NCBI GenBank assembly: GCA_021234155.1
Contig: JAJEKV010000504.1
Span: forward strand, 38,278 to 102,277
Length of the DNA stretch: 64,000 nucleotides
Direction of reading: 5' to 3'
From: Isoetes taiwanensis
Taxonomy: Eukaryota; Streptophyta; Lycopodiopsida; Isoetales; Isoetaceae
The number at the start of each line of letters is the position of its first letter. Within the stretch, counting starts at the first letter, position 1. The notes under the pieces are model-generated. The model made no database searches. It was not told the DNA's origin and saw nothing but the letters and a program-made list of their open reading frames with translations. The position numbers and the translations under genes are program-made. Below, piece after piece: positions 12,883 through 25,131 of the stretch.

Positions 12883-14913
12883 AGAAGATCTAAAAATGCT
12901 TGGGAAGTGCCAATGTGGGCTTGAATCAACAGATTTGGCATATCTTGAATCTTCTTTGCTGGACATCTACAAGTTTAGAACTAACCGGATCATGTTTCAT
13001 TTTATGTTGTTTATATGTATTTACTTTTCTCTATGTTGCTTTGGTTTAGTATTTGTTGCTATTCTAAGCAGTTAATTAAGAAATAAACCTTTTGGATGGG
13101 GCTCAGTTGCCTTGTATGTGGATGAAACCAGTGAAGACTGCCACAGATTGCTCAGAATAGTCACAAGAACAGTAACAGTAAGGAAATCTATTACTTTGAA
13201 TGATTATAATCTAATTGAATCAGTATGAAATATAAAGGTTGATAACTTTAAAATGGTAAAGAACCTGACAGATTGACCTATGAGATGGCTCTTAAGTAGA
13301 TCCTCCTTGATAGAAGTAAAGGAGAATATGAGCATCTGGGTAGCTAATCGGTGAGTTGAGCGTGAAGCTCAAGAATTGTGTCATCTGTGTTGTTTTGGTT
13401 CCTAAAGATGGAGCTATGATCCAGGATAACGTGGCAAGGATTACATGCAGTTGCGATCATCATGTTACATTGATTCTTAAGTGAAAGTGCTGGGTTTTGA
13501 GATTTTCCGTTAGTTATGGAAAGTAGGCTTTTAATAAAATGTATTAAAACCATAGCTCATCATTGAATTATAGCTATTGAGATGGAACTTTGAAGGTAAG
13601 GCATGATTTGGGATTGAATAGTTTGGCCAAGAGAGTCATAGGAAGCTTATGGGAGCTTTTGAGAATATGGCATGGAACAGTGTTGGCATAACTGATGAAG
13701 TACATAGGTGTTGGATTCACATCAATATGACAACCATGCTTGTGACTTCCTCGACATGTTTGTATTGTGATCATAACGCTCTTGATATGTTGGTAGGTCA
13801 TAGATCTGCTGGCAAAAGGGCAGGTTGGATTGCTATCAAGGTTTTCATTGTGGAGTGACTACTTCAACATATATGGGCAACCTCAGCAAGGGGCAGAGTA
13901 TGATCTAGGCACCTGTGTTTAGTAAATATTCTAATGAAGATCACATCACATGTCATGGTCTTTGCATGTTGTTTTGATAACTTGATGTCTATTGGGTCCT
14001 CCGGGGTCGGACTTCCAGGTTCGGTGGCCTGGGTAGTTTCGGCATTCTCGTGTCATTTGTGTTCTTTGTATCTATGCGCTGTGACACCGGGCGTGGCCTC
14101 CTCACGGGCGTAGCTTCCCGGTGAGGTTGTACGTCAACTACTGTGACTCCATGGTAAGAGGTCCTCCAGCGCCAGACGTGGGCTGCCTGGGAAGGGTATG
14201 CGCATACGAGGTTCACCCCACCAACTCCGCCAACGAGGCTCGGAATGTGAGCTGGCTGGGCATTTCTCTGCTAAGAGGGCCTGCATGTAGGTTGATTGAG
14301 CTTCCCATTGTCCCGGAGCTATGTTCTGTTGTTTTGTTATTTTGGCTATGTTCTTTGCTTTTGTCGCTCAGAGTTTGGTATTTCCTTGGATTATGTTGTC
14401 ATTGTCTAGTACTGTAATCACCTAGAATCTTTTGTTTGCTTGTGCTTATGTCTTTGTATCCAAGATTCCAGAGTATTTCCATGCATGCAGAGGCAGCCAG
14501 GGATCCCCACTTAGTCACGAGGACTAACCCCAGTGAGTGCATGTGCAGTGAACAAGCAAGGCAGTGGTTGCGCGGATGGCAGCAATGTAGCTGAGGATCA
14601 TGGTTGTGATCTGGAGTTAAAAAGCTTTTGTTTAGCTTGCTTAGCAGTATTTATGTATATATTGAGAGTATTATGGATAGTACATCCTTTGAATTTGTAT
14701 TCTTGATAGACAGTGGTAATTATATTGTATCTCAGTGAGGATGGATTTCTAGTAATGGTTTAAGCTTCGATTGTGCAAAAGGAAGATTCAATTCTTCACC
14801 ATAATATCAACCTAGAATTAGTGGAAGTTTTGACAAGATCTCGAGTTGCCAGGAGGATCAACTCGGCAGGCTCGTCACAACAGAGGAGCCACGAGTAATG
14901 CTATCAGTTTTAC

Positions 14914-14951
14914 TGAAAATTTCCACAAGAAAGTTTATGGTGATTGAAATT
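14914..14951. repeat. Right arm of the inverted repeat flanking element A
   Basis: Partner of 5262-5298: GAAAATTTCCACAAGAAA followed by GGTGATTGAAATT, in inverted orientation. Confidence 0.65.
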
Positions 14952-15331
14952 CTTCCAATGAAATTTTAACCAGCTTAACATTTCAGTATGTTCTTCACAA
15001 GTTCTTGAACTCAGCAGTAGCTAGATTCAAGGACTAAAAAAGAAGAAGTTAAAAAACAAGCAAGAGTAACAGTTTTGTCTAGGGTTGTCGGTTCCGTCTA
15101 GGGCCGCCGGATATGTCTTATCATCGGCATCAAACTCTTACGATCGGCATGAAAGCTTCAGAACTTCATCGCCAGAAGCAAAAGCATGAGGGCTCGAAGT
15201 TCTTCACAATTGGGGCAGAAACAGAGTGAGTAGGCATTGCTGCATAGAAATGTCGCCACAATGTCAACATAAAATTTTGCGTTTAAAAAATTAGTTGAAA
15301 GAAGGCAAAATTTTAAAATGGTTAAATTTCC
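14952..15331. other. Non-coding flank
   Basis: No gene is recognised. A GC-richer patch near 15080-15190 (GGGTTGTCGG, then GGGCCGCCGG) has no open frame. Confidence 0.4.
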
Positions 15332-15720
15332 CATCCATATGCTGATGATGTGGACCTCCTAGCTTACACTCCGGCAAATATGCAGCACCATCTCGATGCC
15401 CTGAACACATTCTGTCAGGCAACTGACATGCATCCAACCTACCAAGACTAAGGGAGTCCTTGTATCATCCTCACGCCCTTCAAGAGCCCCCTCCTTCAGT
15501 TACTAGGGGAAAATGTGCAAATGACATCCACCTACAAGTGGAGATCCCCTCTATTATGCACTGGGACACTTCTATTCGTCAACAAACAGAGGCAGATCGC
15601 CACACCTTGAGTTAATAGCTTGATGCTTGCTTTCTCGGCAAGCTCTGGGATGTCAGCGCTCTTGAACAGGTCAAGACGACACATTATCAGTGCCACATAA
15701 AGTCCACATTAGAAAGGGTT
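15332..15720 (+). pseudogene. Relic of a LINE (non-LTR) reverse transcriptase
   Basis: The translation from about 15335 reads PYADDVDLLAYTPANMQHHL and then LDALNTFCQATDM. This is the RT catalytic block (Y/F-ADD) and following helix found in many non-LTR retrotransposons. Farther on, LEQVKTTHYQCH (about 15664-15699) resembles the conserved 'LEQV..F.YLG' thumb region. Frameshifts and stops interrupt it and no N-terminal RT or endonuclease remains. Confidence 0.7.
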
Positions 15721-16140
15721 TAGGGTTTAGGCTACTTGTGTACCCATCTGCCTATGAAAAGGCGCAGACTCATTGCCTCAATTTGGAAAGGTGCACATTG
15801 TCTCCGAAGTGAGATAGATAGATGGTCTGGGGAGCCATGACGGGACAGGCTTTATCAATGCTGCCAAATGGGAGCCATTGAGGATGAATGCCATACCCTC
15901 CAAAGCTATCTAGTGAATGATCGAATTTGAGAATATTGTGCTGAATTGGTCAGGCCTGGCCAGCCACTCCATGTTGCTCTCAACTCCCAGCCTTCTACTT
16001 CTATAAAAGCATCAAGATAATATCAGAACACATCATTCAAGAGAGAGAAGCTAAAAGTTTTCGAGATCTATTGAATAACCTACATGTGAATAGTTTAGGC
16101 TATCTAGAACCACAATTCCATTCGTTGACAACAATATAAT
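15721..16140. other. Flank of the LINE relic
   Basis: May contain further decayed LINE sequence (CCTATGAAAAGGCGCAG near 15750). No open frame or clear motif. Confidence 0.35.
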
Positions 16141-16149
16141 TTCTCCATT

Positions 16150-16968
16150 TTGGAACACAACCACCCCAATTCTGGGTCCACACCTAAAAACAACAGTAAC
16201 AAAAAGACAACATGTCGTCGTTCCAAAAAATCTACATGTGGTTATGTGGAGATGTGGTTTATTAAGGAGGCGGTGTAGTTTTTTTATGGAGCTATAGTTT
16301 TTTTTTTTTGAAGATGTGGTCTTTTTTTGAGGTGTTGTTTTTTTAAAAGAAGTGTTGCTTTTTTTTTTGAGGGGGTGTTGTTTTTAAGAAGGTGTTGTTT
16401 TTTGAGGTGTAGTTTATAACTAGGTGTAGTTTTAAGCAGTCATTTTTTATGGAAGTATAGTTTTTTCAAGTGTGGTTTATAAGGAGGTATAGTTTTTAAG
16501 TAGTTGTTTTTTAAGGAAGTATGGTTTTCTGAAGTGGTATGATTTTTTTCAATCGAGGTGTTGTTTTTTAAGGTGTCGTTTATAAGTGGGTGTAGTTTTT
16601 AAATAGCTGTTTTTTAAAGAAGTAAGGTTTTTTGAAGTGTGGTTTATAAGCGGGTGTAGTTTCTAAGTGGTTGTTTTTTAATGAAGTATGGTTTTTTGAA
16701 GTGGTGTAGTTTATAACTAGGTGTAGTTTTTAAGAAGCTATTTTTAAGGAAGTATGATTTTTTTAGGTGTGGTTTATATAACTAGGTATAGTTTTTAAGT
16801 AGCTGTTTTAAAGTAAGTATGGTTTTTTGAGGTGTGGTTTTTTAGCAGGTGTAGTTTTTAAGTGGTTGTTTTTTACAGAAGTGTGGTTTTCTGAAGTGGT
16901 GTAGTTTTTACGTAGCTAGTTCTTAAGGAAGTATGGTTTTTTGAGGCTATTTCTTAAGCAAAGCACCA
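16150..16968 (+). repeat. T/G-rich degenerate tandem array with a conserved border motif
   Basis: After a border containing CCACCCCAATTCTGGGTCCA (16161-16180), about 740 bp consist of imperfect repeats. The typical words are GGTGTAGTTTTTAAGTAG, TGTTTTTTAAGGAAGTATGG and TTTTTTGAAGTGTGG. The period is roughly 60-70 bp but irregular. The border recurs in inverted orientation at about 33150, next to the A-rich array there. Confidence 0.75.
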
Positions 16969-17052
16969 CCACCTGGAATATTGTTTGTGCGCTCAACTTT
17001 GGGAATGTATCGTATTGTTTTACATTCGTGAAAAATAACTTCAACGGTTAGA

Positions 17053-19809
17053 TCCAACATGGCTCAAACATGCCATGTGGGCTCCAACATGCCAATTAGG
17101 TGCCAACATGCCAAGATGGCTCAAGCATGCCACCTAGGCACCAACATGCCACCTAGGCTCAAACATGCCAAGGTGGCTTAAATATGCCATGCGGGCTCCT
17201 ATATGCCACCTATAGGCTCCAACATGCCACATAGGCTCCAACATGCCACCTAGGCTCCAACATGACACCTAGGCTCAAACATGCCAAGGTGGCTCAAACA
17301 TGCCACATGGGCTTCATGCCACCTAGGCTCCAACATGTCAAGGTGGCTCAAACATGCCGGTGGGCTCCAACATGCCACGTAGGCTCCAACCCCGCCAAAC
17401 CGGCTCAAACATGCCGCCCTAGGCACCAACATGCCACCAAGGCTCAAACATGTCAAGGTGGCTCAAACATGCCACACGGGCTCCACTACACCACCTATGC
17501 CAAGGTGGCTCAAACATGCCACCTAGGCTCCAACATGCCACCTAGGCTAAAACATGCCAAGGTGTATGCCATGCGAGCTCCAACATGCTAATGTGGCTCA
17601 AAAATGCCATGGTGGCTCCTACATGCCACCTAGGCTCCAACATTCCAAGGTGGCTCAAACATGCCCGTGGGCTCCAACATACCATACCACCTAGGGCTCC
17701 AACATGCCACCTAGGCTCAAACATGCCAAGGTGGCTCAAACATGCCACGTGGGCTCCAACATGTCACCTAGGCTCCAACATGCCAAGGTGGCTCAAACAT
17801 GCCATGTGGGCTCCAACATGCCACCTAGCCAACATGCCAAGGTGGCTCAAACATGCCAAGGTGGCCCAAACATGCCACATGCCACCTGGGCTCCAACATG
17901 CCAAGGTTTCTCAAACATGCCACCTAGGATCCAACATGCCAAGGTGGCTCAACATGCCATGTGGGCTCCAACATAACATCTAGGCTCAAACATGCCAAGG
18001 TAGCTCAAACATGCCATGTGGGCTCCAACATGCCACCTAGGCTCCAACATGCCAACATGCCTCAAATATGCCATGTAGGCTCCAACATGCCAAGGTGGCT
18101 CAAACATGCCCGAGGGATCCAACATGCCACCTAGGCTCCAAACCGCCAAGGTGGCTCAAGCATGTCAGCCTAGGCACCAATATGCCACCAAAGCTCAAAC
18201 ATGCCAAGGTGGCTCAAACATGCCACCTAGGCTCCAACATGCCACATAGGCTCCAACATGCCACATAGGCTCAAGCATGCCACGTGGGCTTCCAACATGC
18301 CACCTAGACTCCAACATGCCACCTAGGCTCCAACATGCCACCTAAGCTCAAACATGCCAAGGTGTCTAAAACATGCCAGGGCTCCAACATGCCAAGGTGG
18401 CTCAAACATGCCACGTGGGCTCCCAACATGCCACCTAGGCTCCAACATGCCACCTAGGCTCCAACGTGCCACCTAGGCTCAAACATGCCAAGGTGTCTCA
18501 AACATGCCACGAGGGCTCCAACATGCCAAGGTGGCTCAAACATGCCACATGGGCTCCAACATGCCACCTAGGCTCCAACATAAGGTGGCTCAAACATGCC
18601 AAGGTGGCTCAAATATGCCTGCGGGCTCAAACATGCCAAGGTGGCTCAAATATGCCACGCGGGCTCCAACATGCCAAGGTGGCTCAAAGATGCCACCTAG
18701 GCTCCAACGTGCCACATAGGCTCCAACATGCCAAGGTGGCTCAAACATGCCACGTGGGCTCCCAACATGCCACCTAGGCTCCAACATGCGAAGGTGGCTC
18801 AAACATGCCACCTAGACTCCAACATGCCAAGGTGGCTCAAACATGCCACGGGCTCCAACATGCCACCTAGGCTCCAACATGCCAAGGTGGCTGAAATGTG
18901 CCACGTGGGCTCCAACATGCCACCTAGGCTCCAACATCTCACCTAGGCTCAAACATGCCAAGGTGGCTTAAACAAGCCGCCTAGGCTCCAAAATGCCATG
19001 CAGGTTCCAACATGCCACCTAGGCCCCAACATGCCAAGGTGGCTCAAACATGGCATGTGGGCTCCAACATGCCACCTAGGCTCCAACATGTCAAGGTGGC
19101 TCAAACATGCCACCTAGGCTCCAACATGCCACCTTAGCTTTAACATGCCAAGGTGGCTCAAACATGGCACATGGGCTCCAACATGCCACCTCGGCTCCAA
19201 CATGCCAAGGTGGCTCAAACATGCCACCTAGGCTCTGAAATGCCCGCTGGACTCGGACATGCCGCCTAGACTCCAACATGCTAAGATGGACAAACATGAC
19301 ACGTGGGTTCCACCATGCCACCTAGGCTCCAACATGTTAAGGTGGCTCAAACATGACACATGGGCTCCAGCATGCCAAACCTCAGCTTCAACATGCCAAA
19401 GTGGCTCAAACTTGCCACCTAGGCTCCTAAATGCCACATTGGCTCCAACATGCTAAGGTGGACAAACATGAACACGAGGGGCTCCACCATGCCACCTAGG
19501 CTTCCACATGCCAAGGTGGCTCAAACATGCCATGTGGGCTCCAACATGCCACCTAGGCTCCCACATGCCAAGGTGGCTCAAACATGACACATGTTGTGAA
19601 CATGCCAAGATGGCTCAAACATGCCACATAGGCTCCAACATGCCACGTAGGCTCAAACATGCCACGTGGGCTTCCACATGCCACATAGGCTCCAACATGC
19701 GACCTAGTCTCAAACATGCCAAGGTGGCTCAAATATGCCACACGGCCTCCAACATGCCACCTAGGCTTCATCATGACAAGGTGGCTCAAACATGTCATGT
19801 GGGCTCCAG
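17053..19809. repeat. 19-bp satellite (minisatellite) array, ~145 units
   Basis: Units are 19 bp and mostly of two kinds: CAACATGCCACCTAGGCTC and AAACATGCCAAGGTGGCTC. CATGTGGGCTC and CATAGGCTC variants also occur. The core GCCACCTAGGC is the reverse complement of GCCAAGGTGGC apart from one base, so neighbours can form 11-bp hairpins with an 8-base loop. Because 19 is not a multiple of 3, all frames translate to the same 19-residue cycle; ORFs of 60-130 codons here are by-products. Related, more diverged units occur at 21840-22440 and 26362-26940. Confidence 0.95.
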
Positions 19810-19974
19810 CGGGGAGCGTTTTGGGGTCCATCTCTTGGCCTTTCGGCCTCTCCCCTCTGGTGAGGTAGCCGCGCAAAGTCCTGGCCTTGTTCGACTTGTG
19901 GAAGGCAACCAGCTCTTTAAGTTCTTGAAGTTCCCTCTATTCTATCCCTTGCCAAACTCCTGTACCAAAAATTT

Positions 19975-20040
19975 CGCGACCGTGGCTTATTTATCCCGCG
20001 GCCATGGCTTATCTATCCCGCGACTGTGGCTTATTTATAT
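19975..20040. repeat. Three tandem 22-bp repeats
   Basis: CGCGACCGTGGCTTATTTAT, CGCGGCCATGGCTTATCTAT and CGCGACTGTGGCTTATTTAT begin at 19975, 19997 and 20019. They lie just downstream of the 19-bp satellite. Confidence 0.85.
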
Positions 20041-21859
20041 GGTGCTCGATATTGCGATCCTTCCTTTCAACCAGATCCCATGCTTGTATCGCGATCCTAT
20101 TTTGCGCTTCCTTCCTTTCTTCCAGATTGAGTGAAGATATTGTTGTGGCTATGGAGGTTGTTCTTGTAAGTATTATGTTCTAAGCAGTTTGTTTACGAGC
20201 CAATTTAAGGAAGAGCGTGTCTTTTAACTGAAAAAACAAAGGAGCACAGAAGAAAAACAAGGATTTCTTGCCCTGCCTCTTCTTCTTACCACTGTTAATC
20301 AACATTGGATTATCTGAACATGGATCATACACCTTAGTTATGTTCTTGAATAGCATTTTAGTTCTTTCTTGTTATGTTGTCATTAATTGTTAACATTGCT
20401 GCATGCATATAGGCTTTTTGCTGCACACAGGTGGTAATATTGGTCCACTGCATTAAACTCCTTTCGGAATGCACATCTCAATAAGATACTATGGTGTCTT
20501 TATTGTTGATCATCGATATAAATGTTTAATTTGAATAGTTTATGGGACCGTTTGGTGAAACCTATCATTGATTATGCTATGGAGGCATTTCTATGTGAGC
20601 AATGTAATGAATGTTTGAACGTAAACAGATTCCGTTATGTTGTGTAAACTAATAATCTTTTCTAGAACTTCAATGTCTAGGCATAACATGCATGCATAAA
20701 AGAAAAATGGACAGGGATTATTGGACGAGGGTAGTGGTCGATGCTGTATTCCACTTAATTTACACAATGCTGGGGTGGTGACATTTTTTGCACACATGTT
20801 TATCACCCTACTTGTTTAAATAATACTTCTCATCCAGAGTCCGAGAAAATTCAGCACAATGTAGATTATATTCAGAACAAATTCTTTCTTTCTATGCAAT
20901 GGTGGTAGCTATGATGATGAGGATGACGACGATAACGAAAGGACATCCTCCAAAATTAAAATCTGCTGCATCTTATGTACCATTGTTGATGCCACGTCAA
21001 ATAGAAGTATGAAGGTGTGGGTTAAATGAAGGCCAGCTTTGATAACATAAATGTTTATTTCCTTACAAGCAAGCTGTGGAACTAAAGTTGAGATGTTACT
21101 ATTATTTCATTTAAACTAATCTCATTATCTGCACGTCGTTCCTAATAAAATGCTTAATAAAATTCATTCTTTCATCCTAAAGGATTTTTGGAATGATTAA
21201 TGCTGAGATAATATGGAATTTGGCCATTTGCAAAAAGAAAGGGAGCAAAATGGAACTTGAATATGCTTTGTTAATTTGGCTTTATATGGTTATTAGAAAC
21301 CAGTTTTCACACTAGGTAATGCACGCTCAAAAGAAAATTCAGAGTACAAATTTTAGAGGCAGCTTTGCCAGACAAGGTGGCACCACCAGTAAATAATATT
21401 CGCCATAATCTAGATTGGCGTACATTACCTTATGTAAGATAATGCACGGAAGATTCAAATTTTCGTTGTTGTGATGAATTCTTTGAAATTCATGATTGAC
21501 TATCAATCTGGAAGAAGCCTATTTATCAGCCCAGGACTGTATTAATGTCCTATGCTAATAGTTGAGAAACGATGTTGTCATATCCATGCATTAGGAACAA
21601 AAGGTTACTTATCCATGCATTAGAAATAAATTAGTACCACCAGAACGCCAATCATGCCACTTAAGTGCCTTTCTACATCATTTTCCTCACCAACATTGAT
21701 TCTAATCCACAAACTCCAAATCGAGTGAAACCTACATATGATACGTGCATATTCTTTCTTGAAGAAGAGCTTCATCCTTTAAATTTTTCCAATCCCTTTC
21801 CCCAAGCCTACCCTACTGCAAGTTTTTTATGGTTGAAATGTTGTGCTCCTAGGCTCAAG
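20041..21859. other. Unassigned AT-rich stretch
   Basis: No gene, RNA or known element was recognised on either strand. Open frames are short and lack family resemblance. Confidence 0.5.
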
Positions 21860-22440
21860 CATGCCCCTATGTTCAAACATGCCACGTGGCTCAAACATGC
21901 CATGTTGGTTCAAACATGCCATAATGCCACATAGGCTCAAACACCTCGGCTCAAACATACCACCTAGGCTCAAGCATTGCCCCTAGGGTCAAACATGCCC
22001 TAGGCTCAAACATGCCACATAGGCTCAAACACCTCAGCTCAAACATGCCACATAGGCTCAAGCATTGCCCTTAGGGTCAAACAGGCCACCTAGGCTCAAA
22101 CATGTACCTAGGCCAAAACATGCAACTAGGGTCATAAAATGCTCTTTCAAATGATATCCCCCTTTTTTTTCTTAAATATGTTTTGGTATGTTTTTTTGAT
22201 AATTTCAATGTTGTGTCAAACATGCCCCTAGGCTAGAACATGCCATCCTAACTCAAACATGACATGTGGCGCAAACATGCCACTTGGCTCAAACATGACA
22301 CATAGACTCAAATGTGACATGCAACTCAAACATACCCTAGGCTCAAACAAGACACGTGGCTCAAACATGCCACATAGGCTCAAACATGCCATATAGACTC
22401 AAATATGTGATGTGGCTCAAACATGCCACTAATGGGGCAT

Positions 22441-23494
22441 AAAAAGCAGTGTTAGTCTCCTTAATTTCTAGTTGGAATCTTTATTTTTACGTTTTGAGTT
22501 TTGCTTGCCGCAACAAAGCGGTAATTTGAAGTTTCTATACAAAACCGACAAATACTCGTTAGCTTATTTGCAAAATCTGGTGGAGCATGGCATACAATGG
22601 CAAGTTATCTAGATAGAGGCACTGGGGATTTTGAATCATGGCTACTAGAGTGATAAAAATGCATGTTTTATTTGTTTTAAGAATGAAATATGATCTCGTA
22701 AAAAATATAGTTTGAATGGGGCGGAAAAAAGGGCATCATGGGATGGGGCATGAGATGAGCGATTGGCCGATATATACGTCGTTTGAAAGTTATTGCGGTA
22801 TAATTTAGAGCCTAAAACCATAGAGCTTTGTCAACGATGAAATTTAACAAAGAAAACTACCAAAATAGGATACAAAACTATCAAAATATGCATGATATAA
22901 TTGTGTCGATCCAACCAGCCAAAATGAGCGGTGAGATGGTGATCCATGTCGTGGGATCCTATTGGTGGAGATTAAGCTGCCGAGATGTGATCTTTGCCTT
23001 CTTTCCGCCTATCTCATTTCCGCTTCTATCTTCTATCTTATGATCTCCACTTCGGCCATGCCATTCTTGACCACTTCCATCTTAGGCATCCATTCTTCCA
23101 TTCTTAAGCCATCCCATCTTGAGACCATGCCATTCTTAGGCCATGCCATTCGCCTCTAATGATGCTTGTGGAGAAACGCCTTAATACAGCAAGGTTTTCT
23201 TCAAAGAAAATGTTAGCTGACCTTGTCTACAATGCAAGCATTGCATAATATAATCCGGCACCATCATGTTCAGGAATTAGAGCTGCAGTTTTAGTATATT
23301 ATGTTTTGAATGAGCTGCCTTTTACATCGCACACTATGTAAAAGCCCATGTATGCTTCTCAGCTCTATGTTGATATGTCGAAGTTGGAGCCACTTGAACA
23401 GTTCATTAGAAAGGAAGAGGTTCTCGTCTCCAAGCAAATGTTAGCATAGAGCTATGGTGATCATGGAATAGCTGGGTTCAAAGGAAAGGAGGTC
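22441..23494. other. Left flank of the Copia insertion
   Basis: AT-rich sequence with possible decayed coding traces on the plus strand. Near 23341-23450 the frame KPMYASQLYVD, then QFIRKEEVLVSKQMLA, ends in a stop, with FKGKEVIL running up to the target site. I do not recognise the family. A copy lies at 26942-28010. Confidence 0.4.
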
Positions 23495-23499
23495 ATTCT

Positions 23500-23698
23500 T
23501 GTTAGAAATATGAGACACACAAAACTTTTCCCACAAGACAAGATCATGTTTCATTCATATGAGATACATATTTATACATCAATATGCGCCACAATTAGGC
23601 TAGTGCCACAATAGGCAAGAGTGCTATATGTGAAACACGTGCCATATATGGCAAAAGGTAAAGGTGCAATATCTCCTATAGAAAGGAGATTCCAAACA
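23500..23698 (-). repeat. Copia LTR (3' LTR)
   Basis: 199 bp, TG...CA ends, preceded by ATTCT. Confidence 0.9.
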
Positions 23699-23849
23699 CC
23701 CTCCCTGCAAGTTTAGTCTTCTGAACAAAATAATTGTATCTCATATTTAAAGATGCCTCCAACCATCCCTCCCTGCATCTTTAATATAGTGCTTGGATCA
23801 AAAAAACCTTTTGTGGGTTAAAAGGAAAAAACCCAAGCACTTTCAGAAC

Positions 23850-24900
23850 AACTAGTAACAACAAAAGATTCAACAATTCCAAGAGTTGCTTTGCACATCT
23901 CTTGTTTCTGAAGTCCTAATGCTTTGGTGAAGATGTCAGCAACCATCGCTGACGTTGGACAATATTTAAGCACAATAGTCTTCTTTCGTACTTCCAACGT
24001 GATATAATGATAGTGTAGTTCAATATGTTTAGATTAAGAATGGAAAACCTCATTTTTGTGTTAATGCAATTGTACTTTGATTATCACACATGAGTTGAGT
24101 AGGCTCCACCTGAGTTTAATGCAAACAATCCATTAATCGCCGCAACCAAGCCAATTCTCTGCTGGCAAATGGATGCAGCAAGATACTCCGTTTCTGTGGT
24201 GGAAACAGAAACACATTGTTGTGTATCAGGACAAAGGAGTACTTTCTGCTTTTGCTTCAAGGAGGCCAAACTTTTCAATGAGCGTAGAGATATATGTGCA
24301 TGAGTGAATTGCACCCAAGTCTACCATCTCAAAAGCTGCAGATAATAAAACTTTCATGTGATGTAAGTAGGGTACATCATTGCAAATAAAAAAATGTATC
24401 ATCGACATATAAGGCAATGAAAACATAATAAGACCCTTCTCATTTTGAAGTAAATATTCAAATCATTCACACTAGAAAGGAATCCAGAAACCAAGTCCTC
24501 TTGTCCAAGTGTTCTAATGTTAGAGCATCCGCCATAGAAATTGGATCATCAGTCAGATATTCTAACATCCATTGTGTCGGCTTTCATGCTCGACGTGCAA
24601 TAACATCATCATAAGCAACTTCATGAATAATCTCATTAAGACCAAAATGATCTTCCCCAACAATATCAACAAAATTATGAACAAAGTCAAGGACATCAAG
24701 AGCAAAAGTAGATTCAGTAATAGAAGCAGGGGCAGCGACAGAAGCATGATTTCATCAATAGAATGAAGCATAAGTAAATGGAAAGCTGATCCCCAAATTG
24801 ATATATTTTGGCATTATAGGCGTATTAGCAAAATCATCATTTTTTACTCTCTTCAGGAGGAATATGAACATAAGCAGTACAGCAAATCAAAATCGTACAT
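23850..24900 (-). pseudogene. Copia pol relic: reverse transcriptase and RNase H end
   Basis: Minus-strand fragments follow Copia order. MADALTLEHLDKRTW (about 24520) is the start of the RVT_2 domain, and a broken YVDD-like region lies near 24420. SVSTTETEYLAAS (about 24200) is the RNase H block (usual form 'LSTTEAEYMAAS'). DIFTKALGLQKQEM (about 23930) is the standard Copia C-terminus. Several frames are needed, so it is not functional. Confidence 0.82.
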
Positions 24901-25131
24901 AATTGGCAACATTGGGTTTAATAGCAAACCAAGCTTCTAATGAAGTTTTGCCTTTCAAAAAATAAGTAAGCAATTTTGCAAGTACACAGCAGCGCCAACA
25001 ACTCATTAGAGGTAATTTGAGATCTCCTTTTGTCCCCATAAGAATCCTCCAATAGAACGAGTACTCTACATCAAACTGCAATTAATGCAGTATTAACAAC
25101 TTTATTGCTGTCGTTTTTTCCCTATAACTTT

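Larger units (their letters stand above)
5324..14879 (+). mobile_element. LTR retrotransposon A: non-autonomous, very long LTRs, nested hAT-like insertion
   Basis: Two direct repeats begin TGTAACAGATCTGGGCA and end CGTCACA. They flank an interior with a primer-binding site TGGTATCAGAGC (7890-7901, initiator Met tRNA type) and a polypurine tract AGAAGGGGAGA (8473-8483). Flanking 5-mers are GCAGA (5319-5323) and ACAGA (14880-14884), probably one decayed target duplication. The interior encodes no gag or pol, so replication proteins must have come from elsewhere. The 3' LTR was later split by the element at 9077-12882. LTR-LTR differences are scattered point changes plus small indels. Confidence 0.88.
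8485..14879 (+). repeat. 3' LTR of element A, split by a TIR transposon
   Basis: The first part is 8485-9076 and the remainder is 12883-14879. Removing the 9077-12882 insertion and one target-site copy gives about 2,581 bp, matching the 5' LTR. The right end is CGTCACA. Confidence 0.85.

Noticed and set aside
7001-14417. Proline/arginine-rich ORFs at 7001-7294, 13989-14216 and 14121-14417
   Set aside because: Antisense or sense frames in the same segment of the two LTRs of element A, not conserved as one frame between the copies.
17053-19809. CRISPR-like regular repeats
   Set aside because: The units are contiguous 19-bp repeats with no unique spacers and the context is plant nuclear DNA; it is a satellite.
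17262-19876. Long open frames on both strands (60-208 codons)
   Set aside because: They are frame-cycled translations of the 19-bp repeat, with no start context and no homology outside the repeat.
24562-24771. Leucine-rich membrane ORF on the minus strand
   Set aside because: Wrong-frame translation of the Copia pol linker; the correct frame gives RVT_2-type sequence.
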